This document shows, piece by piece, positions 1 through 7,189 of a stretch of DNA of 64,000 nt (positions are counted from its first letter, which is position 1; each line of letters starts with the position of its first letter). The stretch lies in the NCBI RefSeq assembly GCF_000418325.1, contig NC_021658.1, forward strand, positions 4,389,501 to 4,453,500, written 5' to 3'. Both the position numbers and the translations under genes were made by a program. The stretch comes from Sorangium cellulosum So0157-2 (GTDB lineage: Bacteria; Myxococcota_A; Polyangia; Polyangiales; Polyangiaceae). Under the pieces are notes generated by a model. That model ran no database searches. It was given only the letters and a program-made list of their open reading frames with translations, and was not told the origin of the DNA.

Positions 1-1352
1 CCATCGCCGCGCTCGCCGCGCTCGGCAAGGTCCCTGCCGAAGGGCTCGACCAGATCGGCTTGCTCGGCGAACTCTCGTTGAGCGGCGCGGTGCGCCCGGT
101 GCGCGGCGTCCTGCCGGCGCTGCGCGGCGCGGCGGGGCAGGGGATCCCGCGCGCGATCGTGCCTCACGGCAACGCGCGCGAGGCGGCGAGCGTGGCCGGC
201 GTCGACGTCTTCATCGCCGAGCACCTCGGCCAGGTCGTCGCGCACCTCCGCGGCAACAAGGCCCTCCCCGGCGCCGGCTCCGTGGCCACGGTCGTCGCCG
301 AGCCCAGCGCCGCGGCGGTGGATCTCGCCGAGGTCCGCGGCCAGCACGGGGCGCGCCGCGCCCTCGAGATCGCGGCCGCCGGCGGACACAACCTCATCAT
401 GCTGGGCCCGCCGGGCAGCGGAAAGACCATGTTGGCGCGTCGACTGCCCACGATCATGCCGCCCATGTCCTACGAGGAGGCGCTCGACATCACCGCGATC
501 CACTCGGTCGCCGGGCTGCTCTCCCCGGACCGGGGCCTCGTCGCGGCGCGCCCCTTCCGCGCCCCGCACCACACCGTGAGCGCCGCGGGCCTCGTCGGCG
601 GCGGCGATCCGATCCGCCCGGGCGAGGTCTCCCTGGCCCACCATGGTTGCCTGTTCCTCGACGAGCTCCTCGAGTTCCGCCGCGGCGTCCTCGAGGCCCT
701 CCGCGAGCCCCTCGAGGAGGGCACGGTCGCCCTCTGTCGCGCGCGCGCCCGCGTCGTCTTCCCCGCGCGTCCGATCCTGGTCGCCGCCATCAACCCTTGT
801 CCGTGCGGCTTCTACGGGGACCGCGGGAATCGCTGCGTCTGCTCCCTCGACCGCGTGCGCGCCTACCGCGCGCGGCTGAGCGGGCCGCTGCTCGATCGCA
901 TCGATCTGCACATCGCCTTGCCTCCGGTCGACGTCGCTCACCTGTGCGCGCCGCTCGGGGCGGCGAAGGACGACGGCCGGTCGCCCTTGCACGCGCCCGA
1001 GAGCTCGGCCGCGGTGCGGGCGCGCGTGGTCGAGGCCCGGGCCGCGCAGCGCGCGCGCTTCGAGGCGGGGGAGGTCGCGGCGACGCACAACGCAGAGCTC
1101 GGCCCGCGCGATCTCGCGCGCGTGGCCATGCCGGACGTCTCCGGGGCGCGCGTGCTCGCGTCGGCCGTGGAGCGGCTCGGCCTCTCGGCGCGGGCGTACA
1201 CCAAGGTGCTGCGGGTCGCCCGGACGCTCGCCGACATGGACAGGAGCGCTGCCGTGCGCGCGGCGCACGTGGCCGAGGCGATCGGCGCGCGGCTGTTCGA
1301 CCGCGAGGCCGCCTCCGGGACTCCGCCCGTCACCGCCGCGGCGGGCGCCTGA
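1..1352 (+). CDS. comM: YifB/ComM-family Mg-chelatase-like AAA+ ATPase (5' truncated)
   Basis: The gene enters from the left edge: its frame (codons from base 3) is already open and reads IAALAALGKVP, then GLLGELSLSG, the usual end of the N-terminal Lon-protease-like domain of YifB/ComM proteins. The first possible start inside the window (TTG at 60) is therefore internal. The AAA+ domain follows, with Walker A GPPGSGKTM, the family block PHHTVSAAGLVGGG, Walker B LFLDELLEF and the cysteine cluster INPCPCGFYGDRGNRC. A Mg-chelatase C-terminal helical domain closes the protein. ComM in other bacteria is a hexameric helicase that helps branch migration during natural transformation. A comparable DNA-processing role here is inferred from family and from lying just upstream of recA and ssb. 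A double hairpin separates it from recA, so it is probably its own transcription unit. Confidence 0.93.
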   Translation, partial: IAALAALGKVPAEGLDQIGLLGELSLSGAVRPVRGVLPALRGAAGQGIPRAIVPHGNAREAASVAGVDVFIAEHLGQVVAHLRGNKALPGAGSVATVVAEPSAAAVDLAEVRGQHGARRALEIAAAGGHNLIMLGPPGSGKTMLARRLPTIMPPMSYEEALDITAIHSVAGLLSPDRGLVAARPFRAPHHTVSAAGLVGGGDPIRPGEVSLAHHGCLFLDELLEFRRGVLEALREPLEEGTVALCRARARVVFPARPILVAAINPCPCGFYGDRGNRCVCSLDRVRAYRARLSGPLLDRIDLHIALPPVDVAHLCAPLGAAKDDGRSPLHAPESSAAVRARVVEARAAQRARFEAGEVAATHNAELGPRDLARVAMPDVSGARVLASAVERLGLSARAYTKVLRVARTLADMDRSAAVRAAHVAEAIGARLFDREAASGTPPVTAAAGA

Positions 1353-1374
1353 GCCTGCCGCGCGACCCAAGATC

Positions 1375-1423
1375 ATCGCGCCTGCAGCGACGCAGGCGCG
1401 ATCGCGGCCGCCCCGACGGCCGC
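1375..1423 (+). terminator. Double hairpin after comM
   Basis: Two adjacent inverted repeats follow the comM stop. The first is a perfect 11-bp stem (ATCGCGCCTGC at 1375-1385 with GCAGGCGCGAT at 1392-1402) around a 6-nt loop. The second is a 7-bp stem (GCGGCCG ... CGGCCGC, about 1404-1423). There is no T-run, which is common for terminators in very GC-rich genomes. It lies about 85 bp before recA, so it may instead shape the recA leader. Confidence 0.55.
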
Positions 1424-1508
1424 GTCGAATCGACTGTTCGCGCGCTCGGGGGCGCGCACGCGAAGCACACGACACGCAACGAAGGCACGTTGAAAGGAAG
1501 AGACCAAG

Positions 1509-2537
1509 ATGATGACCGAGATCGCTGAGAAGCTCCGCACCGTGAAGACCGTCGTCGGCACCATCGAGAAGCAGTTCGGGAAGGGGGCGATCATGTCGTT
1601 GAACGATGAGAACGAGACCAGGGACATCGGCCTGATCCGGACCGGCTCGCTGTCGCTGGACGCGGCGCTCGGGATCGGCGGCTACCCGCGCGGGCGGATC
1701 GTGGAGATCTACGGCCCGGAGTCGTCGGGGAAGACCACCCTCACGCTCCACGCGATGCGGGAGGCGCAGCGGGCGGGCGGGGTCGCCGCGTTCATCGACG
1801 CCGAGCACGCGTTCGACGTCACGTATGCGCGCTCGATCGGCGTCGACATCGACCGGCTCCTCGTCTCGCAGCCGGACAACGGCGAGCAGGCGCTCGAGAT
1901 CGTCGAGATGCTCGCGCGCTCGACCGCGGTCGACGTGATCGTCGTCGACTCGGTGGCTGCGCTCACGCCCAAGGCCGAGATCGAGGGCGACATGGGCGAG
2001 TCGCACATGGGCCTCCAGGCGCGGCTGATGAGCCAGGCGCTGCGGAAGCTCACGGGGATATGCCACCGGACGGACACGACGCTCATCTTCATCAACCAGC
2101 TCCGGCAGAAGATCGGCGTCGTCTTCGGCAACCCCGAGGTGACGACCGGCGGCAACGCGCTCAAGTTCTACGCGAGCGTGCGGCTCGACGTGCGGCGGGT
2201 GGGGCCGGTGAAGGTGAGCGACGAGGCCATAGGATCGAGGACACGCGTCAAGGTGGTGAAGAACAAAATGGCTCCGCCCTTCCGAGAGGCCGAGTTCGAC
2301 ATCCGCTGGGGCGCTGGCATCGACGGCGCGGCGGACCTCATCGACTTCGCGTGCCAGCTCGGGGTGGTGGAGAAGAGCGGCGCGCACCTGTCGTTCGCGG
2401 GGGAGCACATCGGGCAGGGGAGGGAGCGCGCCCGTGAGGCGCTGATCGGCAAGCCGACGCTCGCCACGTCGCTCCGCGCGGCCGTCGACGCGGCCGCGCC
2501 GGCGCGGCCCGGCGCCAGCGCGGCGATGGATGCGTGA
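1509..2537 (+). CDS. recA: Recombinase RecA
   Basis: RecA is the strand-exchange ATPase of homologous recombination and co-protease of the SOS response. This 342-residue protein is of normal length. It shows the N-terminal oligomerisation segment (VGTIEKQFGKGAIMSL), Walker A GPESSGKTT, Walker B VIVVDSVAAL, the L1 loop region (GDMGESHMGLQARLMSQAL) and the L2 region with GNPEVTTGGNALKFYASVR. The C-terminal tail is Ala/Pro-rich rather than strongly acidic. Two ATG codons stand in tandem (1509 and 1512); a purine-rich AAGGAAGAG lies just upstream and serves either. Myxobacteria often carry two recA genes, and which paralogue this is cannot be told from the window. No convincing LexA box was seen upstream. 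A strong hairpin follows the stop. Confidence 0.98.
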   Translation: MMTEIAEKLRTVKTVVGTIEKQFGKGAIMSLNDENETRDIGLIRTGSLSLDAALGIGGYPRGRIVEIYGPESSGKTTLTLHAMREAQRAGGVAAFIDAEHAFDVTYARSIGVDIDRLLVSQPDNGEQALEIVEMLARSTAVDVIVVDSVAALTPKAEIEGDMGESHMGLQARLMSQALRKLTGICHRTDTTLIFINQLRQKIGVVFGNPEVTTGGNALKFYASVRLDVRRVGPVKVSDEAIGSRTRVKVVKNKMAPPFREAEFDIRWGAGIDGAADLIDFACQLGVVEKSGAHLSFAGEHIGQGRERAREALIGKPTLATSLRAAVDAAAPARPGASAAMDA

Positions 2538-2539
2538 GC

Positions 2540-2591
2540 CCGAGCGGGCGGCGCGCCGGCGGCCCGGGGCCGCCGCGCGCCGCCCGCTCGG
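2540..2591 (+). terminator. Long GC-rich hairpin directly after recA
   Basis: A nearly perfect inverted repeat starts 3 bases after the recA stop: the left arm 2540-2565 begins CCGAGCGGGCGG and the right arm 2567-2591 ends CCGCCCGCTCGG. About 25 bp pair with a single bulge and almost no loop. No T-tract follows. It should act as the recA terminator or as a strong 3'-end stabiliser. Confidence 0.65.
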
Positions 2592-2713
2592 CTCGAACGA
2601 CGGTTTGCTCGCGGGGAGACACCGCGCCTCGTGGAGAGAGGCGCGAGGCAGCGGGAGATCTCGATGGACGGCGCTCGAGCGCTATCGAGCGACGGGTGAC
2701 AGTGGAATACGAC

Positions 2714-2795
2714 GGCTAACGATGTAATCGACAGCAAACGACGTAATCGACGGCAAACGACGACAACGACAACGACAACGACATCACGATCTGGA
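2714..2795 (+). repeat. A-rich tandem-repeat leader upstream of ssb
   Basis: Unlike the GC-rich surroundings, the region before ssb holds two imperfect copies of a 19-20 bp unit containing AACGAYGTAATCGAC (starting near 2714 and 2734) and a partial third copy near 2753. This last copy runs into four copies of the hexamer AACGAC. The stretch ends about 10 bases before the ssb start and probably forms the 5' leader of the mRNA. It has no coding potential that I recognise. Confidence 0.6.
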
Positions 2796-2802
2796 GCGCA
2801 TC

Positions 2803-3279
2803 ATGAACGAGGGAATGAATAAGGTGATTCTCATGGGCAATCTCGGCTCGGATCCGGAGCTGCGCTACACCGGCAACGGCACGCCGGTGCTCCAGCTGCG
2901 CATGGCGACGAACGAGTCGTTCGTCGACAAGAACAAGGAGCAGAAGGAGCGCACCGAGTGGCACAACATCGTGTTCTGGGGGCCGCGCGCCGAGGCGCTG
3001 GCGAAGGTGCTGACCAAGGGCGACGGCGTGCTCATCGAGGGCGGGCTGCGGACGTCGAGCTACGAGAAGGACGGGATCCGGCGCTACCGCACCGAGGTGA
3101 TCGCGCGGGAGCTCCGCTTCACCGGGCGCCGGTCCATGGCGCAGCCGCCGCCCGGGCTGGAGGACGACGGCGAGGCGACGCAGCCCGGGGCCGCGGTGCC
3201 GACCACCGCGCGGCCCGGGAAGAACGGGGCGCGGGGGCGGCCGCCGGAGGTGCCTCCGCTGGATGAGCTGCCGTACTGA
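2803..3279 (+). CDS. ssb: Single-stranded DNA-binding protein
   Basis: SSB coats single-stranded DNA during replication, recombination and repair. This 158-residue protein has the canonical OB-fold: NKVILMGNLGSDPELRYT, then WHNIVFWGPRAEALAKVLTKGD, then a segment ending YRTEVIAREL, about residues 5-110. A Gly/Pro-rich disordered linker leads to the tip PPLDELPY. The tip resembles the acidic protein-interaction end of bacterial SSBs (usually DDDIPF), with fewer acidic residues and Tyr in place of the last Phe. I chose the ATG at 2803 because GGAG lies about 6 bases upstream. The ATG at 2815, which would give the textbook MNKVIL start, has its purines directly against it. It follows recA on the same strand, separated by a hairpin and the repeat leader. 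Confidence 0.96.
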   Translation: MNEGMNKVILMGNLGSDPELRYTGNGTPVLQLRMATNESFVDKNKEQKERTEWHNIVFWGPRAEALAKVLTKGDGVLIEGGLRTSSYEKDGIRRYRTEVIARELRFTGRRSMAQPPPGLEDDGEATQPGAAVPTTARPGKNGARGRPPEVPPLDELPY

Positions 3280-3293
3280 GGGCGGAGAGGCGG

Positions 3294-3320
3294 GCGAGGC
3301 GGCTGGGGGAAGCCGCCTCG
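3294..3320 (+). terminator. Hairpin after ssb
   Basis: An 11-bp perfect stem (GCGAGGCGGCT at 3294-3304 with AGCCGCCTCGC at 3310-3320) around a five-G loop sits 14 bases past the ssb stop. No T-run follows. Confidence 0.6.
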
Positions 3321-4131
3321 CGGCGCTCCCAGCACGCCTCGCCGCCCGTGGAGCGTCGGATTCACGTCGCGGGCGGTCGCGCCAACGGTCGTTGCGATGT
3401 CGGTCGGTCGGCCACCGTCGCGCGCTCGATTCGGGGAGGGGAAGAGCGTGCTCTCGTCCAGGGAGAGATCCCCGGCTGAGCAGCGGCAGGATCGCGCAAA
3501 TGCTGCGGCGCTCGGATGGCGCCCGCCTCCGGTCGTGCTGGTGCCCCGTGCACGATCCTGGCGATCTCGGGCGGAACCCACGGCGCGCTTCCTCAACGTG
3601 GACCTCCCGTGGACCGCGCTCACCCTCTCGGCCCCCTGAAGGCGCGCCTCTCGGCCACCCGGAGGTGCGCGACGCACCGCCAACCGCCCTCGCTCCTCTC
3701 GCACCCTGGAACCCACCCCATCACAGACGCATGAGCCTCAGCGCCCGGTGCGTGGAGTGTTGCTGGATTCCAGCGGGACGGGCCTCTGGCTTCAGATGCC
3801 GATGTCTCACGACGTCGTCCCTCACGGATACTGGCGCGTAGCGTCAGCCGAGGTGGCTGAGTTGATGGGTCGGGTTCGCCATCAACCGGTGGACACTATC
3901 CGGCGGTGCCCGCCGAAGAGCTCTTGTGTCCTACATGCGCACATGAAAATGAATCAATGCGTTGGGAAACGTTCGAAGCATGTTGACGGATGCCGTGTAT
4001 TGACAGTAAACAGTGGATGCTAGGCTCGACCCGACCAGGTGCGATTCTCTTGCTGTACACGATCGACCTCCTCAACCGAATCTGCTCGGCCTGCGGAACG
4101 GCAACGTGGTAACCGTCAACCGAGGTACTTC
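3321..4131. other. Non-coding stretch between ssb and a secreted-protein gene
   Basis: About 810 bases without a gene I can support. Short open frames have the arginine- and serine-rich look of chance frames in GC-rich DNA. The last 200 bases (about 3930-4030) are less GC-rich and hold TTGACG at 3983 and TTGACA at 4000, the latter 15 bases before TAGGCT. A promoter for the gene at 4132 could lie here, but no good -10 hexamer is visible at the normal spacing. Confidence 0.5.
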
Positions 4132-4875
4132 ATGCTCAGCAATGCTGCTCGTCTCCTGATGGTCTCTGCTGCTGCTTCTCTCGTCGCGCTCGGCGCCGCG
4201 CCCGCCGAGGCGTGCCAGGAGATCGCCGATGAGGCGCTCGCTCTCGCCGCGGCTCAGACGCCGCTCGCCAGCGGCGCCGCGCTCTACACGCTCATCCAGA
4301 AGAATGTCTGGGGTTATTCGTCCTCGGACATCGGCGTGCTTTGGGGGTCGCCCAGCCCGAGCTCCGCTGTCTACTATGACAACGCCGTCGATCTCGTCGA
4401 CGTCGTTGGCACTCCCGCTGGCGATGACTTCACGTCGAATACGAACATCGCGGACATCGCCCCTGGCGACGTCCTGGTGATCGACGCGACCGGCACCTAC
4501 AGCGGGCACACCGCCATCGTCACGGGGTTGCCGCAGCAGATCACCGCGCTCAACCCGAAGATCAGCGGCTCCACGCAATGGGCGTTGCCGATCGTCGACT
4601 CCACCACCTCGGTGCATGGATGCAGCACCATCTTCCCCGACGAGCGCTTCACCGCCTCGGCGCCAGGCTTGTGCACCGGGACGTTCAGAGGCGGGGTGGG
4701 GACGGCCTACATGCGTCTCTATGCCGATGCGACGGGAGAGCTGATCGGACACACCTGGAGCGTCACCTCGGGCGGCACCTTCTACGCGCAGGCCAGCTAC
4801 CCGCAGCCCAGCGGGACGACTTACCCCGTGCGCTCCTTCGTGGTCGCCAGGCAGCAATCCTGCCCCCTGCTCTGA
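4132..4875 (+). CDS. Secreted protein, possible NlpC/P60- or CHAP-like papain-fold domain
   Basis: The 247-residue protein begins with a clear signal peptide (MLSNAARLLMVSAAASLVAL, cleavage probably after the AEA just before CQEI), so it is exported. The start at 4132 has GAGG six bases upstream; upstream in-frame codons read as junk. The mature protein contains DIAPGDVLVIDATG followed by YSGHTAIVTG, which resembles the histidine-side strand pair of papain-like NlpC/P60 and CHAP amidases (GD-x-hydrophobic ... H-x-hydrophobic-V-x-G). The only upstream cysteine that could act as nucleophile is the one at the mature N-terminus (ACQEIADEAL). The expected DCSGF or QCTW signature is absent, so activity is doubtful. 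Three further cysteines toward the C-terminus could form disulfides. A cell-wall-related role is a guess. It converges on the next gene. Confidence 0.75.
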   Translation: MLSNAARLLMVSAAASLVALGAAPAEACQEIADEALALAAAQTPLASGAALYTLIQKNVWGYSSSDIGVLWGSPSPSSAVYYDNAVDLVDVVGTPAGDDFTSNTNIADIAPGDVLVIDATGTYSGHTAIVTGLPQQITALNPKISGSTQWALPIVDSTTSVHGCSTIFPDERFTASAPGLCTGTFRGGVGTAYMRLYADATGELIGHTWSVTSGGTFYAQASYPQPSGTTYPVRSFVVARQQSCPLL

Positions 4876-4938
4876 TCTGCCTCTGAGCGCCGCGCCGGCG
4901 CGCGCCTGCCGAGCGCCGGCGCGCGCCTGAGATCAGAG
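4870..4938. terminator. Inverted-repeat terminator between convergent genes
   Basis: CTCTGATCT (4870-4878, overlapping the stop) pairs with AGATCAGAG (4930-4938). Between them a 17-bp unit with the core GCGCCGGCGCGCGCCTG occurs twice and is itself self-complementary. Lying between convergent genes, it may terminate both. Confidence 0.5.
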
Positions 4939-5009
4939 AGAGCTCTCGTCGCTCCGCGCCCCGCGAGCCCGGACGTCCCCGCCGCTCGCGGGCGTGGAGG
5001 ACCCAGGGC

Positions 5010-6026
5010 TCACCGCATTCCCTGCTTCTGATCGGCCGCGGGCACGCGGCAGAGCTGCGCGATGCCACGGCCGCTCAGCCTCTCGCTCGTCAGCTCGAAC
5101 TGCGGCACATACATGCAGAAGCGCCCGCTCTTCTGGGTCGCGATGCTCGCCCGGCGCGAGATCATGCCCTCGAGCTCCGAGCGCGTGACGGCCGTGTCCG
5201 TCTTCAGCGTGTCCGTGACCCGGAGCTCGGGCGTGTTCGGGCAGCTCATCGAGGCGGAGACAGTGAGGTTGGGCTTCACCCTTTCCTGGGCGCCGGCCCC
5301 TGACCTTGCCTGGCCCCCGCCCTGCGCGGCGTCCGCCTGGCCGCCTTGAGCGCCGCCGGCCTGAGCGCCTGCGTGGGCCTGGCTGCCGCCCTGAGCGCCG
5401 CCGGCCTGGCTGCCGCCGGGGCCACCCCCCGCCGGGGCCTGGTTGCCGCCGGTGTCACGGCTGCGATCCTGAGCGCCGCCGGCCTGAGCCTGGCTGCCGC
5501 CGGCAGGGCCTTGCGCCGCGCCGCCGGTCTGGCCCTGCGCGCCCGCGCCGCCTCGCCCCTGAGGGCCGCCGCCTGGCTGGGCGCCCGAGGGCTGCTGCGA
5601 CTTGCCCGCCGGGGCCGGGTCGATCCGGCCGCTCACGGAAGCGGTGTAGGTGCACCCTTCCTCGATTTTAAATGAGATCTGCTCCTTGAGCGTCATCGCC
5701 TTCTTCTGGCGTTGCCCCTGTTGCTGCTGCTGCTGCTGCTGTTGCTGAGCGCGCTGCCCAGGCTGGTCGCCCTGCTGTTGCGCGCCGCCTTGCGCTGTCC
5801 CGCGGGCGCCGCCCTGCTGTTGCGCTCCGCCCTGCGCCGCCCCGCGGGCGCCGCCCTGCTGGGCGCTGCCGCCCTGCTGCTGCGCGCCGCCCTGGGCCGC
5901 TCCCGGCGTGCCCGATTCGCGCTGCTGCGGCGGGCTCGTGCTGCCCGTCTGAGCGGCCGAGAGCGCCGGCGCGGCCGCGAGCACGCCCATGGCGAGCGCG
6001 AGATGAATGGACCGATTCGACTTCAT
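5010..6026 (-). CDS. Secreted Gln/Gly-repeat protein of unknown function
   Basis: A 338-residue exported protein: signal peptide MKSNRSIHLALAMGVLAAAP ending near SAAQ. A low-complexity region then holds several copies of a GGAQQQGGARGTA-type unit and a run of eleven glutamines encoded mostly by CAG. A short ordered segment, QISFKIEEGCTYTASVSGRI, is followed by a second long Gly/Gln/Ala-rich region. The C-terminus looks folded (NLTVSASMSCPNTPELRVTD to GRFCMYVPQFELTSERLSG). Its three cysteines and the one in EEGCTY could make two disulfides, so the ordered parts may be one beta-rich domain interrupted by a disordered insertion. I do not recognise the family. The ATG at 6026 has a run of Gs about ten bases upstream. 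Repeat number is likely to vary between strains. Confidence 0.8.
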   Translation of the reverse strand: MKSNRSIHLALAMGVLAAAPALSAAQTGSTSPPQQRESGTPGAAQGGAQQQGGSAQQGGARGAAQGGAQQQGGARGTAQGGAQQQGDQPGQRAQQQQQQQQQQGQRQKKAMTLKEQISFKIEEGCTYTASVSGRIDPAPAGKSQQPSGAQPGGGPQGRGGAGAQGQTGGAAQGPAGGSQAQAGGAQDRSRDTGGNQAPAGGGPGGSQAGGAQGGSQAHAGAQAGGAQGGQADAAQGGGQARSGAGAQERVKPNLTVSASMSCPNTPELRVTDTLKTDTAVTRSELEGMISRRASIATQKSGRFCMYVPQFELTSERLSGRGIAQLCRVPAADQKQGMR

Positions 6027-6096
6027 AGTATAGTACCCCCCCAGCGTAGAACCTGTTTCCGATCGTCTTCGTCACCGCCTCAGGCCGGCCGCCCGC

Positions 6097-6540
6097 CTAG
6101 GCGGCCCGCTCCCAGACCTTCCGCGACAGCGCGTCCTTGATCCACGCGAGGTGCCGCTGCTCATCGGCGTAATTGCGCTCGACGATGGCCCGCGCCTCGG
6201 TCGTGAGCGACTCGTTCAGCGCCCCCTGGTACTGCCGGTTCGTCAGCTCCTCGTTGCCGCGCATCGCGAGCAGCGCGCTCTGGTCTCCCATGCTCGTGAT
6301 CGCCGTGAACCCTTCGATGAGCTTGCCCTTGAGGTCGCGGCTCGCCGCCGGGGCGCCGCCGAGCGACGTCACGTGTGCGCTCAGATCCACCACGTGGCGC
6401 CCGTGATCGTCCCTGAACCTCGCGAGCATCTCCCTGGTCTGAGCGTGCTCGCACGCCTTGATGGCCTGGTCGTAAGCGGCGATCGCGTCGCGATCGAGCT
6501 GGATGAGATCGTTGAGCACCTCGATGACGTCTCTCGCCAT
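6097..6540 (-). CDS. PA2169/DUF2383-type ferritin-like four-helix protein
   Basis: The 147-residue protein begins MARDVIEVLNDLIQLDRDAI and consists of amphipathic helices typical of the DUF2383 (PA2169) ferritin-like family: conserved His/Asp/Glu positions in the first helix pair (AYDQAIKACEH, RFRDDHGRHVVDLSAHV) and a C-terminal ERNYADEQRHLAWIKDAL. Members are cytoplasmic, often general-stress induced, and have no settled biochemical role; metal binding is possible. The start is well defined: AAAGGAG lies eight bases upstream of the ATG at 6540. The frame stays open further upstream, but those codons do not resemble protein. It reads away from the lipoprotein gene at 6841. Confidence 0.88.
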   Translation of the reverse strand: MARDVIEVLNDLIQLDRDAIAAYDQAIKACEHAQTREMLARFRDDHGRHVVDLSAHVTSLGGAPAASRDLKGKLIEGFTAITSMGDQSALLAMRGNEELTNRQYQGALNESLTTEARAIVERNYADEQRHLAWIKDALSRKVWERAA

Positions 6541-6840
6541 GATCGACACTCCTTTCGGGGTCGCGCTCCGCACGGACCCCCCCCGCCGACCACCTTGGGC
6601 ATTTGCGCGGGGACGCAAGCCGTGCGCGGGCTGTGCGCCGAGCCTGGCGCCGCCGTGGCCGCGCTCGGCTCGACGGCCGGCGACGAACCGCCGCCGCGGC
6701 GGCCGTGAGGGGCTGCCTGGCAGCCCGTTCAGCCCGGCGACCTCGACCTGGCACGGACCGTGAACCCCGTCGGGAAACCCTGACGACCTCCGCGGACCGG
6801 CGCGGCCAGCGCCGGCCACGCGGGGAGATGGGATGTGCCT
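6541..6840. other. Divergent intergenic region
   Basis: Three hundred bases separate the divergent genes at 6540 and 6841 and should hold both promoters. Apart from the AAAGGAG site at 6549-6555, serving the minus-strand gene, I see no clear hexamers or palindromes. Confidence 0.5.
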
Positions 6841-7107
6841 ATGAAACGCTCTCTTGGCTCCTCGATCCGCGCCGCGCTCGCGCTGCTCCTCGTCGCCGCC
6901 TCCGCGGCGTGCGCCGAGGGGCTCGCGAACGCGCCGAGCATCAACCGCGAATGGACCCCGGAAGACCGCGAGCACGACGCCATCGCCAACGGCCCGCGCT
7001 CGTGCCCGAGAGGAGGCCCGGATCCGCTCGCGCCCCCCGGCGAGCAACGCGAGATCTGTCCCAAGGTCTCTCCGCCGACCCTGCCCAACCTCGCCGCCAC
7101 GCCCTGA
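6841..7107 (+). CDS. Small lipoprotein of unknown function
   Basis: An 88-residue protein with a positively charged start (MKRSLGSS), a hydrophobic core (AALALLLVAA) and a lipobox ASAAC, so it should be lipidated and membrane-anchored. The mature part is short, polar and Pro-rich, with two more cysteines (PRSCPRGG, REICPKVS) that may pair. I recognise no domain. An in-frame GTG lies two codons upstream (6835). The ATG at 6841 is preferred because it gives a standard signal peptide and has GGGAGATGGG upstream. It converges on the phosphoesterase gene. Confidence 0.7.
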   Translation: MKRSLGSSIRAALALLLVAASAACAEGLANAPSINREWTPEDREHDAIANGPRSCPRGGPDPLAPPGEQREICPKVSPPTLPNLAATP

Positions 7108-7189
7108 CCGCTCGATCGAGGCCGTGCTCGCCACGAGGACGGCAGAATGTCCCGGCTGAGGCGAACTGCCTCAACCCGCAGGAACGATC

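Noticed and set aside
3748..4023. 91-codon open frame upstream of the secreted protein
   Set aside because: No ribosome-binding site, no domain, and composition unlike neighbouring proteins.
3983..4026. Sigma-70 promoter (TTGACG/TTGACA)
   Set aside because: Good -35 words, but no acceptable -10 at 16-18 bases; mentioned only as a possibility.
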